In this document: piece after piece, positions 44,211-52,919 of the stretch
Numbering within the stretch: the first letter of the stretch is position 1
Layout: every line of letters begins with the position of its first letter
Origin: Asticcacaulis machinosus
GTDB lineage: Bacteria > Pseudomonadota > Alphaproteobacteria > Caulobacterales > Caulobacteraceae
DNA length: 64,000 nucleotides
NCBI RefSeq assembly: GCF_028550435.1
Contig: NZ_JAQQKV010000002.1
Span: forward strand, 124,001 to 188,000
Direction of reading: 5' to 3'
Translations under genes and position numbers: made by a program
Notes under the pieces: generated by a model
Database searches by the model: none
Told to the model about the DNA's origin: nothing
Seen by the model: only the letters and a program-made list of their open reading frames with translations

Positions 44211-45002
44211 TTAAGAGTTCAGGTTGGCCGGGGCATTGCCGCGCTCGATGGTCAGGGCAATCAGCTTGTCCCAGGCCAGCAGCGAGATCAGGTGCGCATA
44301 GATATGCGTCAGGGCACCATTGTCACGCAGGGCGACCAGTTTATCGGCCGGCAACGCGTTGAGCTTTTCTTCGTCGACGCCGAAATATTCAGCGATCTTT
44401 TGCGGCTCACCCGGTGTGCCATCCGGATTTTGCGGACGGTAAACGGTTTCGCGCGGCGACAGCAGGTCATATTCCTTCAGCAGGTTGACGAAGGATTCCG
44501 TGCGGCGACGCTCGGTTTCAAAGTCCGTGCAGAACTTCATGGCGTTTTCAACGAACGGCGATGCGGCGCCGTTCTCAAAGAACGGCACGTCGGGATTGTT
44601 GGTGGTGACCATAGAGGCGCCGGTGTCAACGCACAGGATCATGCGCTCCTGACCTTCGTCATTGGCAAACACGAACGGATAGCGGCGGGCAAAGGCCGGA
44701 AGATATGCGTCCGAACGGAACACGCCAGCGTCGGACACGAACACGTTCTGGCCTTGTGTCAGGCCCATAGCGGCGACCGGCATGCGGCTTTCGCCGATGA
44801 AGACGATCGGGTAGCTCAGAGCAGCCGCCGGAAATTCGGCCACGGTCAGCGGCACGACATTGGTTTCGGCCACGAAGGCGTGGGGGGTCGATGAGGCGCT
44901 GATACCGAGGTTGGCATGCAACTCAGGGCTCAGGGGCTCAGGGGTTTTGTAAAACAGGACGCTTCCGGTCAGTTGGGCATCTGCTAATGGAGTTTGTTCC
45001 AT
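44211..45002 (-). CDS. SapC family protein
   Basis: A 263-aa cytoplasmic protein of the SapC family: ALSYPIVFIGESRMPVAAMGL, YLPAFARRYPFVFAND, FCTDFETERRRTESFVNLLKEYDLLSPRE. The name comes from a Campylobacter S-layer locus; in Caulobacterales these genes usually accompany TonB receptors or carbohydrate genes, with unknown biochemical role. There is no signal peptide. The next receptor gene (45282-47363) lies downstream of no shared promoter, separated by 279 bases of repeat DNA. Confidence 0.85.
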   Translation of the reverse strand: MEQTPLADAQLTGSVLFYKTPEPLSPELHANLGISASSTPHAFVAETNVVPLTVAEFPAAALSYPIVFIGESRMPVAAMGLTQGQNVFVSDAGVFRSDAYLPAFARRYPFVFANDEGQERMILCVDTGASMVTTNNPDVPFFENGAASPFVENAMKFCTDFETERRRTESFVNLLKEYDLLSPRETVYRPQNPDGTPGEPQKIAEYFGVDEEKLNALPADKLVALRDNGALTHIYAHLISLLAWDKLIALTIERGNAPANLNS

Positions 45003-45138
45003 AGTCGCTCTTTATCTGGGCTTAAGGTAAAAACAGTAGGAAACCGCTTCTAGCGCATGGCAGGGCTGTGGGCAAGCCGGGTAACAGCCAAGTTGAGTGC
45101 CGTGGCGCGAAAACCCCAAAAGGCACCTGCGCAATCAA

Positions 45139-45281
45139 AACCCCTCCCCTGATTTCAGGGGAGGATGTCACGGAGTGACAGGTGGGGTTAATTTCGCTTG
45201 AGTTTAACCCCACCACCATCGTCGCTACGCTTGATGGTCCCCGGCACCGGCCGCCCGGCTCCCCTCCCTGAGGGGAGGTTC
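45139..45281. repeat. GGGGAGG-type palindromic intergenic element, copy 2
   Basis: Contains CCCCTCCCCTGATTTCAGGGGAGG, AGTGACAGGTGGGGTTAA/TTAACCCCACC arms and CTCCCCTCCCTGAGGGGAGG, given here as separate hairpins. The right end joins the stop codon of the zinc-receptor gene by AGGGGAGGTTCTTAA, as at 32036-32050. Confidence 0.6.
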
Positions 45282-47363
45282 TTAAAACCGGTAACTTATA
45301 CCCGCGCGCAGGTTGCGGCCCGGCTGAACCAGCACGTCCTTATTAACCGAAGCGTGTTCGCGCGCCTCTTCGTCAAAGACATTGCGCACTTCGGCAAACA
45401 CAGACACACCGTCAAAGCGCGCCACCTTATAGGCCGCAAACAGATTGACCAGAGTATAGCTGTCGGTCGGCAGTTCCTGTTCGGTTAGGCGATCCTGCTC
45501 ACCGGCGTAGCGGGCCTCAATGTGGGTAGTCCAGCGCGGGTCGGTATAGGACACCTTGCCCGTCACGCTATAGGGCGGGATGCGCGCCACCGACCCCAGA
45601 TCGCTGTCGCCATGCACATAGTCGTAGGTCGCATCAAAGCGAATGGTCTTATCGCCGCGCGCCCACAGATTGATGCCGCCCTCAAGCTCGAAACCATAGA
45701 AATCGGCATCGGTCTGGACATACTGATAGACCGGCAGTTCGTCCTGCTCTGCCCCTGTCGGGCGCAGATCGATAAACCCGTCGAACTTTGAGGTGTAGAC
45801 ATGGGCATCGAAGGTGAAGTCGGAATGTTCATCCATCAGCCAGTGGCCGGTCAGTTCCAGGCTGTAACCCACCTCACTGCCAAAATCGGCATTCCCAATT
45901 TCATAAGATCCTGTACCCGCATGAGGGCCATCGGCCAGCAGTTCGACATCGGACGGTGCGCGCTCAGAGCGTGTCAGGCTGGCGCCAAAGAAGCTGTGAT
46001 CGGAGGGTTTATAGAACGCACCCAGTGACGCCGAGGTGTTGGTGAAATCGCGATTATAGCCCTCAGAGCTGATCTTTTTCTGATCGAGACGCAAGCCCCC
46101 TTCGACGCCCCATGTGCCCTTATCGAGGCGAGCCTGAGAGAACACACCCAGTTCCTTAGTGGTGCTGGACGGGACAAAGGCCTCAGCGCCGATGGCTTCA
46201 AAATCGCGGGTCAGGCCGTTGATGCCCAGCACGCCGGAGACTTCGCCCATACCCTGACGGACCAGATTGGCGCGGAACTCCTTACCGTCCGACAGGAAGC
46301 GGGTGCCAATCTCATCGCCTTCCAGTTCGGTGTGCTCATAGTCGGTATAGCCCGCCGCAAATTGCAGGCTGTTGAACGGGCCGGAATCGATATTCAGGTG
46401 TGAGCGGAAATCATAGCGGGTTTGTTTCAGGTCGATGCGGACGGGGCCTTCCTCCTCGTGTTCGTGGTCTTCTTCGGCCTCGCCTTCCTCATGTTCGTGT
46501 TCATGTTCGTGTTCGTGGCTGTGGCCCGGCACGCCGTACAGCGAATTGGTCTGCTTGGCGCTGAAACCGATAAAGCCGAAGTCACCAACATAGCTCAGGC
46601 CCGCGCCGTAAGATTCGAGATCAGTGGCCGAGTTGACCTGAGTGTCGCCCGTATCAGGTTCTTCACCTTCAGAGTCAGTCAGACGACGCGATTCCGGTCC
46701 GACCGGGGTTTTATAATCCTCAGTCTTGCGCTTAAGGCCATCAAGCGTCAGCACCCACGGGCCGTTACCGGCTTTGAGGTTAAACGCGCCCTGATAGCCC
46801 TCATCGACTGATGAGGCCTGCGCCGTCACCCGCCCGTCAAGGCCGTCCTTCGCCGGCGCCCCGGCAATTCGGTCATCGATAATATTGACGATCCCGCCGA
46901 TGGCATTGCCGCCATAGGTCAAGGCCGACGGCCCGCGCAGCACTTCGATGCGCTGAGCTTCCAGCGGGTCGGTGGCCGAAGCATGGTCCGGCGATACGGC
47001 CGAGGCATCGACCTGCCCCATGCCGTTATTGAGCACCAGAACGCGAAAGCCATCCAGGCCGCGGATAATCGGGCGCGAGGCCCCCGGCGCAAAACCGGAC
47101 GACCGCACCCCCGGCAAATCGGACAGCATGTCCCCCAAACCGCGCGCCGGCATTTCATCGATCTGTGCCTGTTTCAGCACATCGACATTGGACATCAGCG
47201 CATCTTTGGAGACCGCATAGGCCGAGCCGGTTACCACGACTTCCTTTACCTGATCATCCGCGGCTGGGGCTTCCTGAGCCTGCGATTGGGCTTGGGCCAT
47301 GCCCGACAAAGCCAATAGCGAAATACCCGCACTCAAAGCGATTTTAAAAGACGATCCGGTCAC
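45282..47363 (-). CDS. znuD: TonB-dependent receptor, probable zinc receptor (ZnuD-like)
   Basis: A 693-aa outer-membrane receptor, signal peptide ending SGMAQAQ (about residue 26), TonB box VKEVVVTGSAYAV, plug motifs (LGDMLSDLPGVRSSGFAPGAS, PIIRGLDGFRVLVLNNGMG) and a C-terminal Phe (GISYRF). An extracellular loop holds alternating His/Glu (GHSHEHEHEHEHEE, then HEHEEE), a typical zinc-capturing feature of ZnuD. The start is GTG 47363 with GAGGA about 8 bases upstream. Two Zur-box palindromes (47374 and 47399) lie in the divergent promoter shared with the zur gene. Role: zinc uptake across the outer membrane when zinc is short. Confidence 0.9.
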   Translation of the reverse strand: MTGSSFKIALSAGISLLALSGMAQAQSQAQEAPAADDQVKEVVVTGSAYAVSKDALMSNVDVLKQAQIDEMPARGLGDMLSDLPGVRSSGFAPGASRPIIRGLDGFRVLVLNNGMGQVDASAVSPDHASATDPLEAQRIEVLRGPSALTYGGNAIGGIVNIIDDRIAGAPAKDGLDGRVTAQASSVDEGYQGAFNLKAGNGPWVLTLDGLKRKTEDYKTPVGPESRRLTDSEGEEPDTGDTQVNSATDLESYGAGLSYVGDFGFIGFSAKQTNSLYGVPGHSHEHEHEHEHEEGEAEEDHEHEEEGPVRIDLKQTRYDFRSHLNIDSGPFNSLQFAAGYTDYEHTELEGDEIGTRFLSDGKEFRANLVRQGMGEVSGVLGINGLTRDFEAIGAEAFVPSSTTKELGVFSQARLDKGTWGVEGGLRLDQKKISSEGYNRDFTNTSASLGAFYKPSDHSFFGASLTRSERAPSDVELLADGPHAGTGSYEIGNADFGSEVGYSLELTGHWLMDEHSDFTFDAHVYTSKFDGFIDLRPTGAEQDELPVYQYVQTDADFYGFELEGGINLWARGDKTIRFDATYDYVHGDSDLGSVARIPPYSVTGKVSYTDPRWTTHIEARYAGEQDRLTEQELPTDSYTLVNLFAAYKVARFDGVSVFAEVRNVFDEEAREHASVNKDVLVQPGRNLRAGISYRF

Positions 47364-47373
47364 AACAAATCCT

Positions 47374-47388
47374 CGTTACAATATAACA
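47374..47388. promoter_or_regulatory. Zur box CGTTACAATATAACA
   Basis: Near-palindrome fitting the alphaproteobacterial Zur pattern TGTTATA-n-TATAACA, just upstream of the receptor ribosome site. Confidence 0.7.
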
Positions 47389-47398
47389 TTAACTCATC

Positions 47399-47413
47399 TG
47401 TTATTTAATAACA
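47399..47413. promoter_or_regulatory. Zur box TGTTATTTAATAACA
   Basis: Perfect odd-centred palindrome, 25 bases from the first box. Together they probably allow zinc-dependent repression of the receptor and perhaps of zur. Confidence 0.75.
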
Positions 47414-47496
47414 TAACCACTGTCAAGCCGTACCGTCAAGTTTCATGCTGCAACTGCACAATTGCGCGACTCTTCGGGAATGATTACATTGCAGAC

Positions 47497-47985
47497 ATGA
47501 GCCAGCACCTTTGCGACCACGACCATAGCCACGACACCACAACCATCAATGTCGATGCGCGCCTGAAAGCCGCCGAAGCCCTGTGCGCGGCGTCGGGTGA
47601 GCGCCTGACCGCGCCACGCCTGCGCACCTATGAACTGATCCTTGGCAATAACGGGCCGATGAAGGCCTATGATGTCATCGACCGCTTTCACCCTGAGGGG
47701 GCCGCCAAACCACCGACCGTGTACCGGGCCTTAAGCTTTCTTGAACAGATGGGTCTGATCCACCGGATCGAGAGCCTCAATGCCTTTGTGGCCTGCGCCA
47801 CCCCCGCCAATGCCGATCACCACCATCCGCACACGGCGGCGTTCCTGCTGTGCGACTGCTGCGGCCAGAGCGAGGAAATCGCGACCTTAAGCCTGGCCGA
47901 CATCGAGCATCAGGCCCAGCATCTGGGCTTTGAGGTCAAGCACATCACGGTTGAAGCCAAGGGTCGCTGCAAGGCCTGCCGGTAA
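47497..47985 (+). CDS. zur: Zinc uptake regulator Zur (Fur family)
   Basis: A 162-aa Fur-family regulator. Winged-helix part: LTAPRLRTYELIL, GPMKAYDVIDRF, KPPTVYRALSFLEQMGLIHRI. Metal sites: HHHPHTAAFLLCDCCGQSEEI, and a second pair CKAC at the end (structural zinc). The His-rich start (HLCDHDHSHD) is unusual and may add metal binding. ATG 47497 was chosen as the only start giving a family-like N-terminus; no strong ribosome site precedes it. Divergent from the ZnuD-like gene with two Zur boxes between. Confidence 0.92.
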   Translation: MSQHLCDHDHSHDTTTINVDARLKAAEALCAASGERLTAPRLRTYELILGNNGPMKAYDVIDRFHPEGAAKPPTVYRALSFLEQMGLIHRIESLNAFVACATPANADHHHPHTAAFLLCDCCGQSEEIATLSLADIEHQAQHLGFEVKHITVEAKGRCKACR

Positions 47986-48116
47986 TTCATCCGTACAAGC
48001 ATTACAGTCTCAACCCAAGGTTGCTTGTTGGTGATTTTTCTTGGTGTCTATATCTGAGATGGAGGCTGTGATCACTTGGGTCGCGGCCAGCCGCTCACCT
48101 CTCCAAGAAGGCGTCC

Positions 48117-49319
48117 ATGCCCTCTGCTGTTACCCTGCAAACTGTTGACCCCGCCTCTTTGCGGCACATGCTGGATCTGCACCGGCGCTACAAAGCCTGT
48201 CAGGCCGGTGGGCAGATTGCCAATCTCAGCTATATTGACCTGACCGGCATGAATCTCGAAGGCGTCGACCTGTCCGATGCCAATCTGACGGGCGCGTGCC
48301 TTTATGAGGCGGTGCTGCGCGATGTGAATTTCATGCGCGCCAATCTGTACGGCGCGGATCTGCGCAATGCCGATCTGCGCTTTGCCAATCTGGATCGCTC
48401 AGACCTGCGCGGCGCGTGCCTGCGCGGAGCCAACCTGACCGGAGCCAGCCTGATACGCTGTGACCTGCGCGAAGGCCAGATCGCCTTTAAGGATGACAAA
48501 GCGGGCCTGCGCCTGATGAAGCATCAGGTGCGTCCGGGTGAGCTTGATTACGCGATCCTGAGCGGTGCCGACCTGACCGGTGCGCGCATGAATGGGGCGC
48601 TGGCGGTCTCGACTGACTTCCGCGACGCCAACCTGTCGGGCGCGATCCTGTCCCATGCCAAACTGCGTAAGGCTTCGCTTGATGGTGCCAATCTGTCCGG
48701 CGCCAATCTGTCGGCGGCAGACCTGACCGGCGCGTCCCTGCGCAATGCCGTTATGACCGATGCCAATATCGCCGGTTATAATATTTCCGATGCCGATATG
48801 AGCGGCGTTTTGAATACACCGGTCAGTGTCTATGTCGATAATGAACCGCTGGATGCCCTGATCAGCGAGCACGAACTGTGGTGCGTCACCAGTGGCGCGC
48901 AAGGTTCGACCACCCGCTTTGCCGGACTGGATTTCCGCGCCGTAGCCGATATGAAAAAGCGCAATCTGACGGCGGTGGATGCGCAAGGGGCAGTGTTTTA
49001 CGGCCTTGACATGACCGGTGCCCAGCTTCAAGGGGCGAACCTGTCTGGTGCTGATCTACGCCGCTGCGACCTCAGTCATGCCGACCTGCGCGGGGCGAGG
49101 CTGATGCGGGCGCGCCTTCAGCACTGCAACCTGACCGCTGCCAAATTGGGACCGCTGATGCTGGGGGTCGATAAGATGTTGCGTACCGACCTTACGGCTG
49201 CAAACCTCAGCCATGCCGACTTAAGCTATGCCGATTTCACCCGCGCCCGCATGATGGAAACCGTGCTCGATCATGTCCGTGATGAGGGCTGTAATTTCTC
49301 CCTGGCTGAACGCGAGTAA
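48117..49319 (+). CDS. Pentapeptide-repeat protein
   Basis: A 400-aa protein made mainly of A(D/N)LxG pentapeptides that form a right-handed square beta-helix. The first block runs from about residue 35 to 120 (DLTGMNLEGVDLSDANLTGA and onward), then a spacer (KDDKAGLRLMKHQVRPGELDY), a second block to about 225, a non-repeat insertion of about 75 residues (VYVDNEPLDALISEHELWCV...), and a last block. No signal peptide. Members range from gyrase-protecting DNA mimics to scaffolds; the large insert is not typical of gyrase inhibitors. Function unknown. A non-coding stretch of 131 bases precedes it. Confidence 0.88.
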   Translation: MPSAVTLQTVDPASLRHMLDLHRRYKACQAGGQIANLSYIDLTGMNLEGVDLSDANLTGACLYEAVLRDVNFMRANLYGADLRNADLRFANLDRSDLRGACLRGANLTGASLIRCDLREGQIAFKDDKAGLRLMKHQVRPGELDYAILSGADLTGARMNGALAVSTDFRDANLSGAILSHAKLRKASLDGANLSGANLSAADLTGASLRNAVMTDANIAGYNISDADMSGVLNTPVSVYVDNEPLDALISEHELWCVTSGAQGSTTRFAGLDFRAVADMKKRNLTAVDAQGAVFYGLDMTGAQLQGANLSGADLRRCDLSHADLRGARLMRARLQHCNLTAAKLGPLMLGVDKMLRTDLTAANLSHADLSYADFTRARMMETVLDHVRDEGCNFSLAERE

Positions 49320-49520
49320 TAGCCGAACGGGAGTAGTTGCATCCGCATCTAAAACAGTGCTATGGCATGACCTGCATCAAGAGTTGGGCCGACGCCTGAC
49401 ACCAACCTGCTTATCCGGCAAGGTGGTGCCCTAGACCTGAGGGGATGTGGCCTGACCGGCAACTAACGGAGTCAAAGCCACACGTCGTTTCGCTCTTTTA
49501 GACTTAGAAAGGGCGTCCCC

Positions 49521-50552
49521 GTGGTCATTACCTCCCAACAATTCGCCAGCGACAACTATGCCGGCATCTGCCCCGAAGCCTGGGCTGCCATGCAGGCGGC
49601 CAATGACGGCTCGGCCGTGGCTTACGGTAATGACGAATGGACCGCCCGCGCCGCCGATGCTTTGCGCGCCCTGTTTGCCTGCGACGCCCAGGTCTTTTTC
49701 GCCTTTAACGGCACCGCCTCCAATTCTCTGGCTCTGGCGTCATTGTGCCAGTCCTACCACAGCGTCATCTGCTCCTCGTCGGCCCACGTCGAGACCGACG
49801 AATGTGGTGCGCCGGAGTTTTTCTCCAACGGTTCAAAGCTGCTGGTCGCCCCTACCCCGGACGGCAAGCTGACGCCGGAGGCCATCCGCGCCCTTGCCGT
49901 CAGCCGCTCCGATATCCACTTCCCCAAGCCGCGCGTGGTCACCGTCACCCAGCCGACTGAGACCGGCCTTGTCTACACACCTGATGAATTGAAGGCCATA
50001 TCGGCAACCTGCCGCGAACTGGGGCTGAAGCTGCACATGGACGGGGCGCGCTTTGCTCATGCCTGCGCGACGCTGAACTGCGCCCCTGCCGATATCACCT
50101 GGAAGGTCGGGGTCGATGTCCTGTGTTTCGGCGGCACCAAGAATGGCATGGCGGTCGGTGATGCCGTGCTGTTTTTCGACACCGCCCTGTCTGAAGATTT
50201 CGGCTATCGCTGCAAGCAGGCCGGACAACTGGCCTCCAAGATGCGCTTTCTGGCCGCCCCGTGGGTCGGGATGCTGGACAGCGGCGCGTGGCTGAGGAAT
50301 GCGCAGCATGGCAATGCCTGCGCAAGGCGGCTGGCGGCGCAGATTGAACCACTAAACGGCGTCGGGCTGATGTTTCCGGTTGAGGCTAATGCCGTGTTCC
50401 TGAGCGCGCCGGAGCTTGTGTTGCAAGGTCTGCGCGACCGCGGTTGGCTGTTCTACACCTTCATCGGCGGGGGTGCGCGCTTCATGTTTTCGTGGGATGC
50501 CAAACCGGAGCGCATTGATGAACTGGCGGCGGATATCCGGTCTTTAGTTTAG
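49521..50552 (+). CDS. ltaE: Low-specificity L-threonine aldolase
   Basis: A 343-aa PLP enzyme of the threonine-aldolase family, cleaving L-threonine or allo-threonine to glycine and acetaldehyde. Motifs: FASDNYAGICPEAW, FNGTASNSLAL, SSAHVETDECGAPE, LKLHMDGARFAHA and the PLP lysine in CFGGTKNGM. The start is a GTG at 49521 with AAAGGG upstream. A composite hairpin repeat begins directly after the stop. Confidence 0.92.
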   Translation: MVITSQQFASDNYAGICPEAWAAMQAANDGSAVAYGNDEWTARAADALRALFACDAQVFFAFNGTASNSLALASLCQSYHSVICSSSAHVETDECGAPEFFSNGSKLLVAPTPDGKLTPEAIRALAVSRSDIHFPKPRVVTVTQPTETGLVYTPDELKAISATCRELGLKLHMDGARFAHACATLNCAPADITWKVGVDVLCFGGTKNGMAVGDAVLFFDTALSEDFGYRCKQAGQLASKMRFLAAPWVGMLDSGAWLRNAQHGNACARRLAAQIEPLNGVGLMFPVEANAVFLSAPELVLQGLRDRGWLFYTFIGGGARFMFSWDAKPERIDELAADIRSLV

Positions 50553-50639
50553 AGTTGAATGATTTTGACGAAATCATTCAACTCAAGCCGCCACCCGCGG
50601 CGCGGCCAAGGTGGCGGAGCCACCGCCCGGCGAGGGACT
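50553..50639. repeat. Composite hairpin repeat element, copy 3
   Basis: A perfect 13-bp hairpin (AGTTGAATGATTT/AAATCATTCAACT, loop TGACG) at 50553-50583 followed by the 58-base element (50582-50639). It occupies the whole gap between convergent ltaE and corA and begins at the base after the ltaE stop. Confidence 0.82.
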
Positions 50640-50645
50640 AAAAAC

Positions 50646-51728
50646 TTACAACCACCCTTTATACTTAAACCACACCATCGGCAGTACAGCCGATAGCACC
50701 ATAGCCCCAATCGCCAGCGGATAGGCCACGGCCACATGCAGTTCCGGCATGTGCTCAAAGTTCATGCCATAGATGCTGGCGATCAGGGTCGGCGGCAAAA
50801 AGGCCGCGGACGCCACCGACACAATCTTGATGATCGAGTTCTGTTCGATGTTTATCAGCCCCATCGCCGCTTCCTGCAGATAGGTGATATTGCCGGTCAC
50901 ATAGCCGGCATGGTCAGTCAGGGACTGGGCGTCTTCGTGCAGGGATCGCAGGCGGGCGCGAAAGACCTCAAGTTCGGCCACATCACCGCTGACCTGATCA
51001 TCGGTGAGCGCCAGCGCATAGGAAAACAGGCGCTGAAACGATAGCAAACTGTCGCGCAGCTTGGCGATATCGTTCTGATGCCGCCCCATCTGCCTCAGCA
51101 GTTTGTCCAGTCCGCGATTGGCCTTGGTGGCGAAAATCTGCGTCGAGATGTCATCGACTCCGGCTGAGATTTTTTCAACCAGATCCGCCGTGCGGTCAAT
51201 CAGCACATCCAGCAGATTGGTCAGGGTCATGGCCGCACTGTCGCACAAGGCCGGAGACCGGCTGATTTTATCGGAGAAAATACTGAACGATTGCGGATCG
51301 ATATAGCGCACCGTCACCAACCGCTCCCGCAGCAGGGCAAAGGTCACCGGCCCGCTTTGCAGATGGGGGCGGCCACCAAAATAAGCGACCTGAGCGGTCA
51401 TGAACACCGCCCCGTCTTCGGTATAGAGCCGCGATGAGGTCTCAATCTCGTTCATGTCCTCACGGGTCGGAATACCGACACCGAGCGCACCTTCGACAAA
51501 CAGTTCTTCATCGCGGGTCGGATTATAGAGGTCAAGCCAGGTCATGGCGTCATCAATATCGCACCAGGCCGAACCCGCCCCCTGCTGTGGCTCTAAGGCG
51601 ATCATCTCCTCGACCTCATGGCCATATTCGATGGCGGCGCGCCGGTCTTCGGCGGGCACATCGCCAAAGGATTTGACGACCGAATGACCGTCTTCAGAAT
51701 CGTGGGCGCGGCTATAGATTTTCAGCAT
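50646..51728 (-). CDS. corA: CorA-family magnesium/cobalt transporter
   Basis: A 360-aa CorA protein. The long cytoplasmic N-terminal domain and stalk helix lead to two C-terminal membrane segments; the selectivity motif is YGMN followed by FEHMPEL, and the last segment (GAMVLSAVLPMVWFKYKGWL) ends with the basic tail. It moves Mg2+ (or Co2+/Ni2+/Zn2+ in some relatives) across the inner membrane as a pentamer. It is transcribed alone. Confidence 0.93.
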   Translation of the reverse strand: MLKIYSRAHDSEDGHSVVKSFGDVPAEDRRAAIEYGHEVEEMIALEPQQGAGSAWCDIDDAMTWLDLYNPTRDEELFVEGALGVGIPTREDMNEIETSSRLYTEDGAVFMTAQVAYFGGRPHLQSGPVTFALLRERLVTVRYIDPQSFSIFSDKISRSPALCDSAAMTLTNLLDVLIDRTADLVEKISAGVDDISTQIFATKANRGLDKLLRQMGRHQNDIAKLRDSLLSFQRLFSYALALTDDQVSGDVAELEVFRARLRSLHEDAQSLTDHAGYVTGNITYLQEAAMGLINIEQNSIIKIVSVASAAFLPPTLIASIYGMNFEHMPELHVAVAYPLAIGAMVLSAVLPMVWFKYKGWL

Positions 51729-51792
51729 GTCAGTACCTCAATAGTGCGGAGGTAAACATGATTTGCGCACAATTTGGAGAGGGGCTACCGCT

Positions 51793-52722
51793 TTAAGCGG
51801 CTTTTTTCGCCTCAGGCTTGGAAGCCTTGGCCGTGGCGACCTTTTTATCGGTCTTGGCTTTATCCGTAGCCTTATCCGCCGTCTTAGCGGTGCTTTTGTC
51901 GGCCAGTTTTTTGGACGACGACTTAGCGTCGGCCTTTTTGGCATCCGTCTTCTTAGATGAAGCGTCCGCCTTAACCACGGCCTTGGTTTTCATGGCCGCA
52001 GGTTTATCGGATTTCTTGACCGGAATGGTCGGCGCATCGATCAGATTGGCGGCCAGCAGCTTGGCCTCAATGGCGCGGGTATCGACACTATCGATCGCTT
52101 TCTTTTCGGCAATTTTGGCGTCATTGGCCTTCATGACCGTATAGGGCACGGGGGCGGCATTTTCGGCCTTATCGCCTGAGAACGTCTCCGCAATCGAGGC
52201 CGTCAGGCTCTGGCCGATATTCTGGCCTTTTTGGGCGGCGGCGTAGATAAAGCCATAGGTCGGATAGACCGAGGTGCCCAGATCGTTGATCGGCCCGTAC
52301 CAGACCTTGACCTTGGACCAGTCGCCCTTATCGGAAACATCGACCACGGTGACGTCTTTTTCGACCTGACCGCGACGGCCATTGATCGGCGACCAGTTGG
52401 CGTGGGTGATCTGAATGATGCGGTCAGTGACAACTTGGGATACAACGGCGACGTGGCCGACCCGCATCTTACCCGTAGGTTGAAACACCAGAACGGCGCC
52501 CGCCTGCGGGGCCTGCCCCTTATCATATTTGCCGGAAGCTTTTTCCCACCAGGTCCAGGCATCGCCGAAGATCTGCATACCGGTGATCGAACGGGCGAAG
52601 GTGACGCACTGCCAGTAAGGCGATTTCTCAGCCGCCTGAGCCATAGGGGCGGCAGCCATTACGCCTGCGCACACCATAGCCAAACCGGCTTTAATTACTC
52701 GCGATACCTTAAATGCCTGCAA
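51793..52722 (-). CDS. Exported CHAP-domain amidase-like protein with Lys/Ala-rich tail
   Basis: A 309-aa protein with a signal peptide (residues 1-31, ending MAQAA) and a CHAP domain whose Cys is C39 (SPYWQCVTFAR) and His is H90 (VGHVAVV), with WSPINGRRGQV following. CHAP enzymes cut peptidoglycan peptides or amide links. Residues from about 230 on are made almost only of Lys, Ala, Asp, Ser and Thr, a histone-H1-like tail that could bind anionic polymers such as DNA or teichoic/lipid phosphates. The GCGATTGAGG-type leader carries palindromic repeat copy 2 upstream. Confidence 0.85.
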   Translation of the reverse strand: MQAFKVSRVIKAGLAMVCAGVMAAAPMAQAAEKSPYWQCVTFARSITGMQIFGDAWTWWEKASGKYDKGQAPQAGAVLVFQPTGKMRVGHVAVVSQVVTDRIIQITHANWSPINGRRGQVEKDVTVVDVSDKGDWSKVKVWYGPINDLGTSVYPTYGFIYAAAQKGQNIGQSLTASIAETFSGDKAENAAPVPYTVMKANDAKIAEKKAIDSVDTRAIEAKLLAANLIDAPTIPVKKSDKPAAMKTKAVVKADASSKKTDAKKADAKSSSKKLADKSTAKTADKATDKAKTDKKVATAKASKPEAKKAA

Positions 52723-52751
52723 CGCCTCACTCCACGGTTGTTAATCCGATC

Positions 52752-52794
52752 GCGCATCTTATCCGAAAACCGCTACACACTTTTCGGGACGCGC
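52752..52794. repeat. GCGCATC palindromic element, copy 2
   Basis: 43 bases, reverse orientation to the copy at 34611. Inner arms CCGAAAA/TTTTCGG around CCGCTACACAC. Lies upstream of the CHAP gene. Confidence 0.8.
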
Positions 52795-52919
52795 TTAACA
52801 CTCTGTGTCTTTGATACATCACATAAAATATTTTACAAATACTTTATGACTATCAAATGGGGAAAAGGTTAATTTTTATGAATAAACCCTTAACCAGACA
52901 CCGCTCTAAGCCACAAAGC

